From: Bacteroidota bacterium | GTDB taxonomy: Bacteria; Bacteroidota; Ignavibacteria; Kapaibacteriales; UBA2268 | Direction of reading: 5' to 3' | Assembly (NCBI GenBank): GCA_009777815.1 | Contig: WRLB01000011.1 | Span: forward strand, 1 to 35,899 | DNA: 35,899 bases | Shown here: one piece after another, positions 15,201 to 22,223 of the stretch | How positions within the stretch are numbered: position 1 is the stretch's first letter | Layout of the letters: each line of letters opens with the position of its first letter | Translations under genes and position numbers: made by a program | The notes under the pieces: generated by a model | What the model saw: the letters and a program-made list of their open reading frames with translations, nothing else | Databases searched by the model: none | Told to the model about the DNA's origin: nothing

Positions 15201-16253
15201 ACAGCGGATAGTTGTTATCAATTTGTTAATTGGACAGATTTATATGGAAATGTAATTTCCGAAAGACGTATAGATACAATAATTATTGTGTGTGACACAT
15301 CACTAACTGCTAATTTCCAATTTATTTGCGATACATCGCAAGTGCCTGATACATTTAATTTAATACTTCTAACTAATGTAGGAAATACTACGGGTTCGGG
15401 CAGTTATGAGGCAGGTAGTATAGCAATAATAGATGTATTTGCAGATACTTGTTATCAATTTATAAACTGGACTGATTTAAGTGGAAAAGTAATTTCCGTG
15501 AGCCAAAAAGATACAATTACGATTATAACTGACTCTACATTAACAGCAAATTTTGAATATATTTGTCCTTTAGAAATCACTATTATAGCGTCTAAACACG
15601 ATTCAATTGTTCCAATTTTAGCGGATTATCATATACCTATTTACATAAAATCAAATAAAGATATTGCAGGATATACAATAGAGAAATTGGTTTTAGAAAT
15701 AGATAAAAGTATATTTTTCCCGAAAAGCACTAACAATGGTGGAAATTGGAATAATTCAAATGGAACAATTACAATAAATAATATTCTTGTTCCTCCGCTA
15801 AAAGCAGGCGTGGAAACAGAATTATTAACTATTCGTGGTGATATTCTTTTGGGTGATAAGGACTCATCTGCTATTGATTTGCAGGAAGTAATTGTTGCTG
15901 ATAGCACTTATTTTACGCTTGAAGATGGCTATATTACATTAAAAATTTGCACCGAAGGTGGTGATAGGTTATTAACGAATGTAGGTTATTCTCCTTCTAT
16001 AACAATTACAACTAATCCTGTGACGGATATGTTAGATGTGGAATGCAAAGTAGTAGAAATTGGTTCTTACTCGCTTGAAATAGTTGATTTATCGGGCATG
16101 AATAACATACATAAAAAGTGGTTTGTTAATAAAACAGATGCTTTAGAATACACATTTACGATTCCTGTTTTGCAATACAGCACGGGCAGTTACATAATAA
16201 TTATGCGGACTCCGACAGATTTAATTTCAGAAAAGTTTATCATCAAGCGTTGA
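12279..16253 (+). CDS. giant T9SS-secreted surface protein with GLUG and nine InlB-type B repeats
   Basis: The 1324-residue protein starts at 12279: the ATG has a GGTGAG ribosome site and opens the signal peptide (MKSIFDFLAIIIVIIATQ...ANA), while an upstream start at 12246 would overlap the promoter box. After the signal comes a GLUG region (to about residue 300) with GGIAGFN, GGIAGRT, GGIIGFN and GAITGEI. Nucleotides about 13488-15573 encode nine copies of a roughly 77-residue unit with the pattern NTGT-x-YACGDT-x-IxAxAxDCYxFxNWTD-x-LTANF, a divergent InlB B-repeat. Several units are separated by a YICDTAQTD linker. A non-repetitive domain and a type A T9SS sorting domain (from about SITITTNPVTDML to EKFIIKR) end the protein. 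It should be exported and anchored on the cell surface, probably as an adhesin. A strong terminator follows. Confidence 0.92.
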   Translation: MKSIFDFLAIIIVIIATQIANAGLFDGTQGTGTANDPYRIYTKIDLEELADSTNKPIISGTPFNLNKHYSLMNDITYPVTQSIGASSANNRFYGYFNGNGFSIHLNLNDGGLFRYAGGNISWACVISDLIVCGTVTGQEFAGGIAGFNINATIENCLNIANIYATDGYAGGIAGRTTNNPFSIISNCINSGYVNGRTGSGGIIGFNDQLGHFPLVPGGQPSRLFISNCINTGVVEGNNDIGAITGEIGRAILENCHYDKQMCIYGGVNGVDVLGTTAHLTKDIVGDKLASILGTADWIYTDGDSLYPQLKVFQNHIASKVGASPMYLDVLQESDDYDTYNNIRHCYRINTSNNVVWTKFQANIISIEGNDVYLKNLGTDTMYATLGEAMKTVPIIVTDTLCSIDTFNLTLLTNPDTIGTADTSGRYETGTLVRIVATEEDCYSFVNWTDTEGNIISEKQIDTILLISDSILIANFVRDSFELVLNIFPENTGTAALSGYYACGDTIQIEAVAEDCYHFANWTDAEGIVIAETEIYSIIIRSDTNLTANFERDSFELVLNIFPENTGTTILSDRYACGDTIEIEAVAEDCYHFLNWTNANGTIISNTAKHQIIIRSDSVLTANFVRDSFNVILSVNPVNTGTATILDENVSVGRYACGDTIRIEAIADECYEFMDWTNLYTGFPISFNSLEAIIIRNDTFLVANFEYICDTAQTDTFNLTLHSSPENTGTATGSGNYPKDRRVRIVAVPQECYKFVNWTDIEGNIISEKQIDTVILISDSVLTANFVRDSFYVALRTNPEGAGVVIPHKLYACGDTIEIDVTPNDCYNFVNWTDKNGEVSKNEKHIVIVSRDTLFTANFTNNSFDLVLNVNPANTGTVTGSGRYGCNEEVEISAIADSCYEFINWTDAVGEIISENAIHTIIMIENTILTANFDYICDTAQTDTFTLTLYTAPEDAGTTTGSGKYAKDRNVRIAATADSCYQFVNWTDLYGNVISERRIDTIIIVCDTSLTANFQFICDTSQVPDTFNLILLTNVGNTTGSGSYEAGSIAIIDVFADTCYQFINWTDLSGKVISVSQKDTITIITDSTLTANFEYICPLEITIIASKHDSIVPILADYHIPIYIKSNKDIAGYTIEKLVLEIDKSIFFPKSTNNGGNWNNSNGTITINNILVPPLKAGVETELLTIRGDILLGDKDSSAIDLQEVIVADSTYFTLEDGYITLKICTEGGDRLLTNVGYSPSITITTNPVTDMLDVECKVVEIGSYSLEIVDLSGMNNIHKKWFVNKTDALEYTFTIPVLQYSTGSYIIIMRTPTDLISEKFIIKR
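13488..15573 (+). repeat. nine in-gene 230-bp repeats encoding InlB-type units
   Basis: The units share the coding pattern for DCYxFxNWTDxxGxxIS and TANF. They are diverged from one another at the DNA level, except units 2 and 3, whose first 40 or so residues are nearly the same (SFELVLNIFPENTGT). The array is therefore mostly old, with one more recent duplication. Confidence 0.85.
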
Positions 16254-16275
16254 TAATACTTTATATTTTACAAGC

Positions 16276-16305
16276 AAGCAGGGTTCTTTAGCCCTGCTTT
16301 TTTTT
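16276..16305 (+). terminator. strong intrinsic terminator of the giant surface-protein gene
   Basis: An 8-bp stem aagcaggg / ccctgctt with an 8-nt loop is followed by six Ts, 22 nt after the stop codon. Confidence 0.92.
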
Positions 16306-16370
16306 AATAAAAAGTTACTTATTTTATGTAATAATTGCTTTTCTACTTTATCTAATTGATAAAAAATTAA

Positions 16371-16397
16371 GAGATGCTGAACTTGTTTCGCATCTAC
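16371..16397. repeat. REP-like element, copy 5 (single arm)
   Basis: GAGATGCTGAACTTGTTTCG followed by CATCTAC is one arm of the family, between the terminator and infB. Confidence 0.6.
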
Positions 16398-16417
16398 ACA
16401 AAATTAGCAATTATGCT

Positions 16418-16480
16418 ACACGGGAATTTATTCCCGTGTTAAAAAGATGATTATTTAACACGGGGATTCATTCCCGTGTT
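16418..16480. repeat. pair of ACACGGG palindromes upstream of infB
   Basis: Two near-perfect hairpins stand in tandem: ACACGGGAA...TTCCCGTGT at 16418-16439 and AACACGGG...CCCGTGTT at 16457-16480. They belong to the same family as the GC-richer pair at 21931-21994. They could fold in RNA as leader hairpins or terminate upstream transcripts; neither has a T tract of more than two bases. Confidence 0.8.
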
Positions 16481-16503
16481 AAAATTATTTGAAAATAAAA
16501 AGT

Positions 16504-16511
16504 TATATTTG
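16504..16511 (+). promoter_or_regulatory. -7 box of the infB promoter
   Basis: TATATTTG matches TAnnTTTG. The ATG is only 18 nt downstream, so the predicted leader is about a dozen bases with no Shine-Dalgarno sequence. Confidence 0.6.
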
Positions 16512-16529
16512 TAAAATAATAAATAGTAT

Positions 16530-19500
16530 ATGGCAAAAAATAGAAAATTATTTAGCGTTGCTTCAGAAATAAATATCGGTAGAGATACTATCGTGGATTA
16601 TCTCGTAACAAAAGGTTATGAAATAGAAAATAAACCAGGGGCACTCCTTACCGAAGAAATGGTGAAGGTAACAATGAAACGATTCGAAACAGAATTAGAA
16701 AATGCAGAAAAACAACGCAAGAAATTATTAAAGATTAAGAAAAATAATCAAAAAATAGCACAAGAAGAAAGTGCTGATAATAAAGATGATTCCTTTGATA
16801 ATGACTTTATAGATTTTAAAGAAGCAAAGAATAAAGAGCAAAAAAAAGAAAAAGTTAAAGGCGACCTTCCTAAAGAAATTAAGAAGAAAATTAACAGTAA
16901 AGAGAGTTATATAGACGCAGAAAAAGATAAAGATAAAGATAAAAATAGTAAAGCAAAAATCAAAATTAAAGACCACGATAAAAAAGAAAAAAGTAGTATA
17001 AAAGATAAAAGAGATATAATTAGCGAAAAAGATAAAAAAGATAAAAAGAGAATTAAAAGACAAAATGATGAATATACTCCCGAATTAATAGAACCAAAAA
17101 GAGAAATAAAGAAAAAAAATGTAAAAGAAGATGTTTCTTATCAAGAAGATATTTCTGTTGTAGCATCGGATAAGCCGAAGATATCTTTGACATCGGCAAC
17201 AGGGATATTTACCGATAATTTGCCAAAGGTCGGCGAAGTAATTAAAGTATTTAGCAGCGAAAAAGATAGTTCCACAAAAGATAAGAAAAAAGATAAAGAT
17301 AAGAAATTTAAGAAAAGAGATGATAAAGAAAATAGAGATGAAGCAACAAAAAAGAAAATAGAAAAAAAGTTAAAAGAAGATGATAGGAAACTTTCTAAAA
17401 CGCCAATCTCTCTAAAGAAAATAAAAGAAAATGATAAAAATGCAGAAACAGAAACTGCAATAAGAAAAGATAAAAAGAAGAAAAAACCAATAAAAGATAA
17501 AGATAAGCCATACCTTCCAAAAGAAGAAAAGTTTGAAATAAAAGTAAGAAAAAGAGATGATAGCGATTTAAAAACTGAAGATAAAGAAATAAAAACAGAT
17601 GAAAAAGCAGTAGATAAACCTAAACCTAAACCTAAAGGTCCACCACCGCCACCAATGGAAGATTTTTCAGTTAAAGGATTAACCGTTTTAGGAAAACTTG
17701 ATGCAATTCCTGAAAATGTTTATGCGGGCTTTAGATATTCTGATTTTAGGAAACCTGCTAAAAATCTTATTTCAAGAAAAGGCGGAAAAGGTAGAGACGA
17801 CAGGGATAAAAGAGATTTTAAAGAAGGCGACAGGCGTGATTATCGTTATGGTGAGAAGCGTGATTTTAAAGAAGGCGACAGGCGTGATTATCGTTATGGT
17901 GAGAAGCGTGATTTTAAAGAAGGCGACAGGCGTGATTATCGTTATGGCGAGAAGCGTGATTTCAAAGAAGGCGATAGGCGTGATTTCAAAGAAGGCGACA
18001 GGCGAGATTATCGTTATGGTGAGAAGCGTGATTTTAAAGAAGGCGACAGGCGAGATTATCGTTATGGTGAGAAGCGTGATTTCAAAGAAGGCGACAGGCG
18101 AGATTATCGTTATGGTGAGAAGCGTGATTTTAAAGAAGGCGACAGGCGAGATTATCGTTATGGCGAGAAGCGTGATTTTAAAGAAGGCGACAGGCGAGAT
18201 TATCGTTATGGTGAGAAGCGTGATTTTAAAGAAGGCGATAGGCGTGATTTTAGAGAAGGCGACAGGCGTGATTTTAGAGAAGGCAATAGGCGTGATTTCA
18301 GAGAAGGCGACAGGCGTGATTTTAGAGAAGGCGACAGGCGTGATTATAGCGACAGACCTAAAGGTTATTATCATACGGGAGGATATGTAAGAAGAGATGG
18401 TGATGGCAGATTTGAAAAAGGTAGAGAAGGAACAGGATTCGGATTTAGAAAAGACAGACCAAAACTATCCGAATATAAACCTTTCGATAAATTAAAGAAA
18501 GTATTTACCGATAATGCACCAGCAAGAGGAACTAAACCGACATTTTATGACGATAGAAAGAAAAAAGGTAGAACATTAAAACCATTTGCTTCTGACGTTG
18601 ATGTAGATAAAGCAATAAGAGCCACTTTAAGTGGAATGGAAGACACAGGTAGTAGCAGAAAAGCAAAAATAAAATTAAAGAAAAAAACTGAAAGAGAAGA
18701 AAGATTTTCACGGCGACAAGAATTTGTTGCAAGGGAATCAAGAATATTACGTCTCACCGAATTTGTTACTACAAGTGATTTAGCAGCATTACTAAATATA
18801 AAATCAAGTGAAATTATTTTAAAATGTATGCAACTTGGTCTAATGGTAACTATTAATCAAAGGTTAGACAGAGATACAATTTTGTTAATAGTAAGTGATT
18901 ATGGGCTTGAAGTAGAGTTTGAAGAAGAAACTGTAATAGAAATATTAGATGAAATTGTTGATACAGAAGAGTCGTTGCTACCGAGACCACCTATCGTAAC
19001 AATAATGGGACACGTAGATCATGGTAAGACATCGCTACTTGATTTTATTAGAAATGCTAATGTTATTGCAGGTGAAGCAGGTGGTATAACGCAACATATT
19101 GGTGCATATAGAGTAAAGTTGGATGAAGAAAAAGCAATTACTTTTCTTGATACACCAGGTCACGAGGCATTTACAGCAATGCGTGCAAGGGGTGCGCAAG
19201 TGACTGATATAGTAGTTATAGTAGTTGCTGCTGATGATAGTGTGATGCCGCAAACAATAGAAGCAATAAGCCACGCCAGAGCAGCAAACGTTCCTATTAT
19301 TGTAGCAATTAACAAAATAGATAAATCGGAAGCAAATATAGATAAAATTAAACAGCAACTTTCTGAACAAGGAATATTAGTAGAAGATTGGGGAGGCAAG
19401 TATCAATGTGCTGAAATATCTGCTAAAAAAGGAACAAATGTAGATATATTGCTTGAAAAGATTTTGCTGGAAGCAGAAATGCTTAATCTAAAAGCAAATC

Positions 19501-20501
19501 CTCATCGCAAAGCACAAGGTATCGTAATAGAATCAAAAATGACTAAAGGTTGGGGAAATGTTGCAACTGTTGTAATACAAAAAGGAACTTTAAATATACA
19601 GGATAACTTTGTAGCAGGTGCAAACTATGGCAAAATTAGAGCGTTATTAGACGAAAGAGGTAATAAAGTCCAAGATGTTTTGCCTTCGCAACCCGTTGTA
19701 GTTATTGGCTTCGATGGATTGCCGAATGTAGGAGATACTTTTGTAGTTGTAGGTTCAGAAGTAGAAGCAAGGGAAATTGCAAACAAACGGACTCAATTAA
19801 GACGCGAACAAGCAATGCGTAAAGTTCGCTTTACTACACTTGATGACATTTCTGCACAAATTTCTCTCGGCGGAGTAAAGGATCTTAATCTTATTATTAA
19901 AGGTGATGTTGCAGGTTCTGTAGAAGCACTTAGCGACTCATTGCTCAAACTTTCTACAAGCGAAGTTAGAGTTAATATAGTTCTCAAACAAGCGGGAACT
20001 ATTACCGAATCTGATGTTATGCTTGCTGCGGCATCAAATGCCATTATAATTGGATTTAATATCAGTTCTACGCCGCAAGCAGCAAAACTTTCAGAACAAG
20101 AACAAGTTGAAATACGTAGATATAATATAATTTACGATTGCATTAATGAAATTCATCTCGCACTTGAAGGTATGCTAAAGCCCGATATTAAAGAAGAAAT
20201 TGTTGCTACTATAGAGGTTCGGCAGATATTTAAGATTAGCAAAATCGGTCAAATTGCGGGTTGTTATGTTGAAAGTGGAAAGATTACAAGGAACGATAAA
20301 ATAAGAATTATTCGCAATGGATTCCCGCTTTTCACAGGTAATATTGTTTCTCTGAAACGGATTAAAGATAACGTAAAAGAAGTAGAAAGTGGTTACGAAT
20401 GCGGTATCCAAGTAGGCAACTTCAACGACTTTGAAGAAGGTGACATTATTGAAGCAATTAAATACGTAGAAATAAAACGCACATTAGAGTTGCAAAAGTA
20501 A
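16530..20501 (+). CDS. infB: translation initiation factor IF-2 with an expanded octapeptide array
   Basis: IF-2 is the GTPase that delivers initiator fMet-tRNA to the 30S subunit and promotes subunit joining. The first 65 residues ([18 protein letters not shown]) are an IF-2 N-terminal helical module. Residues about 66-400 are a lysine-rich disordered region ending in [13 protein letters not shown]. Residues 428-603 are 22 octapeptide modules ([24 protein letters not shown]). A second N-terminal module (about 735-805) precedes the G domain: GHVDHGKT (827-834), [22 protein letters not shown] and SAKKG. Domains II to IV follow and look complete to residue 1323. Bacteroidota IF-2 is typically about 900-1050 residues, so this one is long because of the disordered part. 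The gene is not next to nusA or rbfA, its usual neighbours. Confidence 0.97.
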   Translation: MAKNRKLFSVASEINIGRDTIVDYLVTKGYEIENKPGALLTEEMVKVTMKRFETELENAEKQRKKLLKIKKNNQKIAQEESADNKDDSFDNDFIDFKEAKNKEQKKEKVKGDLPKEIKKKINSKESYIDAEKDKDKDKNSKAKIKIKDHDKKEKSSIKDKRDIISEKDKKDKKRIKRQNDEYTPELIEPKREIKKKNVKEDVSYQEDISVVASDKPKISLTSATGIFTDNLPKVGEVIKVFSSEKDSSTKDKKKDKDKKFKKRDDKENRDEATKKKIEKKLKEDDRKLSKTPISLKKIKENDKNAETETAIRKDKKKKKPIKDKDKPYLPKEEKFEIKVRKRDDSDLKTEDKEIKTDEKAVDKPKPKPKGPPPPPMEDFSVKGLTVLGKLDAIPENVYAGFRYSDFRKPAKNLISRKGGKGRDDRDKRDFKEGDRRDYRYGEKRDFKEGDRRDYRYGEKRDFKEGDRRDYRYGEKRDFKEGDRRDFKEGDRRDYRYGEKRDFKEGDRRDYRYGEKRDFKEGDRRDYRYGEKRDFKEGDRRDYRYGEKRDFKEGDRRDYRYGEKRDFKEGDRRDFREGDRRDFREGNRRDFREGDRRDFREGDRRDYSDRPKGYYHTGGYVRRDGDGRFEKGREGTGFGFRKDRPKLSEYKPFDKLKKVFTDNAPARGTKPTFYDDRKKKGRTLKPFASDVDVDKAIRATLSGMEDTGSSRKAKIKLKKKTEREERFSRRQEFVARESRILRLTEFVTTSDLAALLNIKSSEIILKCMQLGLMVTINQRLDRDTILLIVSDYGLEVEFEEETVIEILDEIVDTEESLLPRPPIVTIMGHVDHGKTSLLDFIRNANVIAGEAGGITQHIGAYRVKLDEEKAITFLDTPGHEAFTAMRARGAQVTDIVVIVVAADDSVMPQTIEAISHARAANVPIIVAINKIDKSEANIDKIKQQLSEQGILVEDWGGKYQCAEISAKKGTNVDILLEKILLEAEMLNLKANPHRKAQGIVIESKMTKGWGNVATVVIQKGTLNIQDNFVAGANYGKIRALLDERGNKVQDVLPSQPVVVIGFDGLPNVGDTFVVVGSEVEAREIANKRTQLRREQAMRKVRFTTLDDISAQISLGGVKDLNLIIKGDVAGSVEALSDSLLKLSTSEVRVNIVLKQAGTITESDVMLAAASNAIIIGFNISSTPQAAKLSEQEQVEIRRYNIIYDCINEIHLALEGMLKPDIKEEIVATIEVRQIFKISKIGQIAGCYVESGKITRNDKIRIIRNGFPLFTGNIVSLKRIKDNVKEVESGYECGIQVGNFNDFEEGDIIEAIKYVEIKRTLELQK
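17811..18338 (+). repeat. 24-bp tandem repeat inside infB, 22 modules
   Basis: The array is exactly 22 units of 24 bp. Eight [16 protein letters not shown] pairs occur with one extra RDFKEGDR after the third pair, then one more RDFKEGDR and four RDFREG(D/N)R units. Many units are identical at the DNA level apart from cgt/cga and tat/ttc-type changes, so the array expanded recently. All length changes are multiples of 24 and keep the frame. Confidence 0.95.
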
Positions 20502-20535
20502 AAAATTAAATTAACAAAAATTATTATTTTATATT

Positions 20536-21243
20536 ATGAAAAGAAGTATTTTGGTTGCCATATTGCTTATTTTTATTTATTTTAATGTATTGGCACAGCA
20601 ATCCGCCGATACTATACCAGTTTATTTGGAAGATACAACATTTATATTTACTCCCGCACGTCCCTTAATAACAAGTGATACAGATAAATTGTTATATAAT
20701 AATGTAGCGGGATTGGATATATTACTTTCCAATTCAGGAGTTGGAGTCGGTGTTTTTTATGATAGAATTCTAAATCAAGATTATAAAATTATAACAGAAA
20801 TTTATTTTTCGGGTATCAAAAATACTGACGAATTAGAGTATTTATTTGACTGGACTAAATATGATTATATTATTGCAAACAAGGTAAGACGGCTATATAT
20901 ATTGCCTTTAAGTGTAGGTATTCAGCGTTATATTGATATTGGCAATATGACAAAATCTTTTAGACCATACATTTCGCTTGTTGCAACGCCTACTTTAATT
21001 TGGGAAATGCCATATAAAGAAGATTGGTTTCGCGATGCAAAGTATTCTAAAGCACATTATAGAATGGGGGGCGGTTTCCAAATCGGAGCAGATTTTGGTG
21101 CAATAAATACGTCTTTTATTAGTGCTAAATTTCGGTATATTTACACTCCTTTTGGGAATGGAGGATTAGAAAGTGTTGCAGATTATCCGATATATAATTT
21201 TGGTAGATTCTATTTATCTCTTTTAATAGGTGGTCTTTTTTAG
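20536..21243 (+). CDS. outer-membrane beta-barrel protein
   Basis: The 235-residue protein has a signal peptide (RSILVAILLIFIYFNVLAQ). After that come alternating polar/hydrophobic strands rich in Tyr, Phe and Gly, ending in RFYLSLLIGGLF, with the terminal Phe expected of an outer-membrane barrel. The pattern VAGLDILLSNSGVGVGVFYD, LPLSVGIQRYI, FRPYISLVATPTLIWEMPY and AKFRYIYTPFG resembles a family of unnamed outer-membrane proteins I associate with Ignavibacteria and Kapabacteria; that recollection is not verified. No enzymatic motif is seen. It starts 34 nt after infB and has no clear promoter of its own, so readthrough from infB is plausible. Confidence 0.78.
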   Translation: MKRSILVAILLIFIYFNVLAQQSADTIPVYLEDTTFIFTPARPLITSDTDKLLYNNVAGLDILLSNSGVGVGVFYDRILNQDYKIITEIYFSGIKNTDELEYLFDWTKYDYIIANKVRRLYILPLSVGIQRYIDIGNMTKSFRPYISLVATPTLIWEMPYKEDWFRDAKYSKAHYRMGGGFQIGADFGAINTSFISAKFRYIYTPFGNGGLESVADYPIYNFGRFYLSLLIGGLF

Positions 21244-21347
21244 TATAGAATTTGGCATTATTTTATAAATCTTTATTTTTTTGAGAGTGTAATAATAGTT
21301 TAACATTACTAAACCAAAATATCATACTGTGAATGCTACATTGTATC

Positions 21348-21875
21348 TTAAAAATAAAAATTAAATTTAACTCCAATACCTAAAAGCAAATCTTTTCCTA
21401 CAAGCGTTCCTTCTAAAAAAGGGAGCATAGAAAAATTAGTTTGATGAAAATGGTAGTTATATCCAACACCAAATTTTAGCATAAAATTGCTGTCAAACTT
21501 AATATGCTCTACTTCAACTTCGGAAAGTTCGGGTGGGGTATGTTCTTCTGTTTCTTTTTTTAAAGGAAATGCAAAACAAGGTGCAATCCACAATTTAATT
21601 TCCTCAACAGGATAAAAACCTATCGGAATGCCGAGAAGTAGTTCAAAACGCTCCGCAAAAATCCCTTCTACTAACAATCCAAAAGTAAATTCAGGTGTCC
21701 CCTCGAAATGCCTATCATAGCCAATCATTAAATTAAATTCACTATGTTTTTCCATAAGATTATACCCTGCACTTAGTCCGCCATAAGCAGAATTAAGTTT
21801 ATCAGATGCTGAATGCAAATTAAATGATGCTGTTAGTAATATCAAAAATACAATTGCTAATTTCAAAAGTTTCAT
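21348..21875 (-). CDS. outer-membrane beta-barrel protein, minus strand
   Basis: The 175-residue product has a signal peptide (KLLKLAIVFLILLTASFNLHS) and a series of amphipathic strands (GGLSAGYNLMEKH, FNLMIGYDRHF, FTFGLLVEGIFAERFEL, MLKFGVGYNYHF, LLLGIGVKFNFYF) ending in Phe. This is the profile of a small eight-to-ten-strand outer-membrane barrel. The long loop between strands (KKETEEHTPPELSEVEVEHI) is acidic with two histidines. I cannot name the family. It is transcribed toward the preceding barrel gene (convergent), and on the minus strand a TATTTTTG box lies at 21921-21928, about 46 nt before its ATG. No partner gene is adjacent. Confidence 0.8.
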   Translation of the reverse strand: MKLLKLAIVFLILLTASFNLHSASDKLNSAYGGLSAGYNLMEKHSEFNLMIGYDRHFEGTPEFTFGLLVEGIFAERFELLLGIPIGFYPVEEIKLWIAPCFAFPLKKETEEHTPPELSEVEVEHIKFDSNFMLKFGVGYNYHFHQTNFSMLPFLEGTLVGKDLLLGIGVKFNFYF

Positions 21876-21920
21876 ATAATTATTATCGGCAATTTACATT
21901 AATTATTTAAATCTGTCATT

Positions 21921-21928
21921 CAAAAATA
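21921..21928 (-). promoter_or_regulatory. -7 box of the minus-strand outer-membrane protein gene
   Basis: Read on the minus strand this is TATTTTTG, matching TAnnTTTG, 46 nt upstream of the start codon. The palindrome pair begins 3 bp further upstream. Confidence 0.55.
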
Positions 21929-21930
21929 TA

Positions 21931-21994
21931 ACACGGGGGCTTGCCCCCGTGTAGAAACAAAAACAAAAAAAACACGGGGGCAAGCCCCCGTGTT
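21931..21994. repeat. pair of ACACGGGGGC palindromes
   Basis: ACACGGGGGC-TT-GCCCCCGTGT (21931-21952) and AACACGGGGGC-AA-GCCCCCGTGTT (21971-21994) are perfect inverted repeats of 10 and 11 bp around 2-nt centres, joined by an A-rich spacer. Their GC content far exceeds the surrounding DNA. Confidence 0.9.
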
Positions 21995-22000
21995 AATTTA

Positions 22001-22098
22001 CCACCCCGTCATTTGCTCTTGCAAATGCCACCCCTCCACAGGAGTGGAACAGTTCCCCTCCTGTGGAGGGGAAGCAGTGCTTTAGCACTGCGGGGTGG
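22001..22098. repeat. multi-hairpin GC-rich element, copy 1
   Basis: An outer stem CCACCCCG / CGGGGTGG encloses a CATTTGC-tctt-GCAAATG hairpin, a long CCCCTCCACAGGAG...CTCCTGTGGAGGGG inverted repeat with AACAGTT in the middle, and a GCAGTGC-ttta-GCACTGC hairpin. The fold is a branched cloverleaf-like junction. A related copy lies at 33447-33526 in the opposite arm order. Confidence 0.85.
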
Positions 22099-22105
22099 TT
22101 ATTTT

Positions 22106-22133
22106 GTCATTCCGATTTTATTTCAGCATCTCC
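22106..22133. repeat. REP-like element, copy 6 (single arm)
   Basis: GTCATTCCGATTTTATTTC followed by AGCATCTCC is a degenerate arm directly after the multi-hairpin element. Confidence 0.55.
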
Positions 22134-22189
22134 TTATTTTAATAATGGGATGCCAAATTACAGATAAATATACTTTTTTCAAAAAAAAG

Positions 22190-22197
22190 TATATTTT
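22190..22197 (+). promoter_or_regulatory. -7-like box of alaS
   Basis: TATATTTT differs from TAnnTTTG at the last base and follows an A8 tract, 26 nt before the alaS ATG. Confidence 0.45.
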
Positions 22198-22223
22198 ACA
22201 ATACATATAATGATAAAAATAAA

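Larger units (their letters stand above)
21876..22223. other. intergenic repeat cluster between the minus-strand barrel and alaS
   Basis: This 348-bp gap holds, in order, the minus-strand promoter box, two ACACGGGGGC palindromes, a multi-hairpin GC-rich element, a REP-like arm and the alaS promoter-like box. An open frame at 21941-22210 runs through the repeats and is not credible as a gene. Confidence 0.8.

Noticed and set aside
17698-18390. Long plus-strand frame and an opposite minus-strand frame (17772-18374) inside infB, both with regular hydrophobic repeats
   Set aside because: Both are created by the 24-bp coding repeat read in other frames; the IF-2 frame has all the conserved motifs.
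22001-22098. tRNA gene, because of the cloverleaf-like fold
   Set aside because: There is no T-loop GTTCGA-type motif, no anticodon arm of correct geometry and no CCA-compatible acceptor; the related copy has its arms in another order.
21941-22210. 89-codon open frame upstream of alaS
   Set aside because: It translates palindromic repeats, has no credible start context and overlaps the alaS promoter region.
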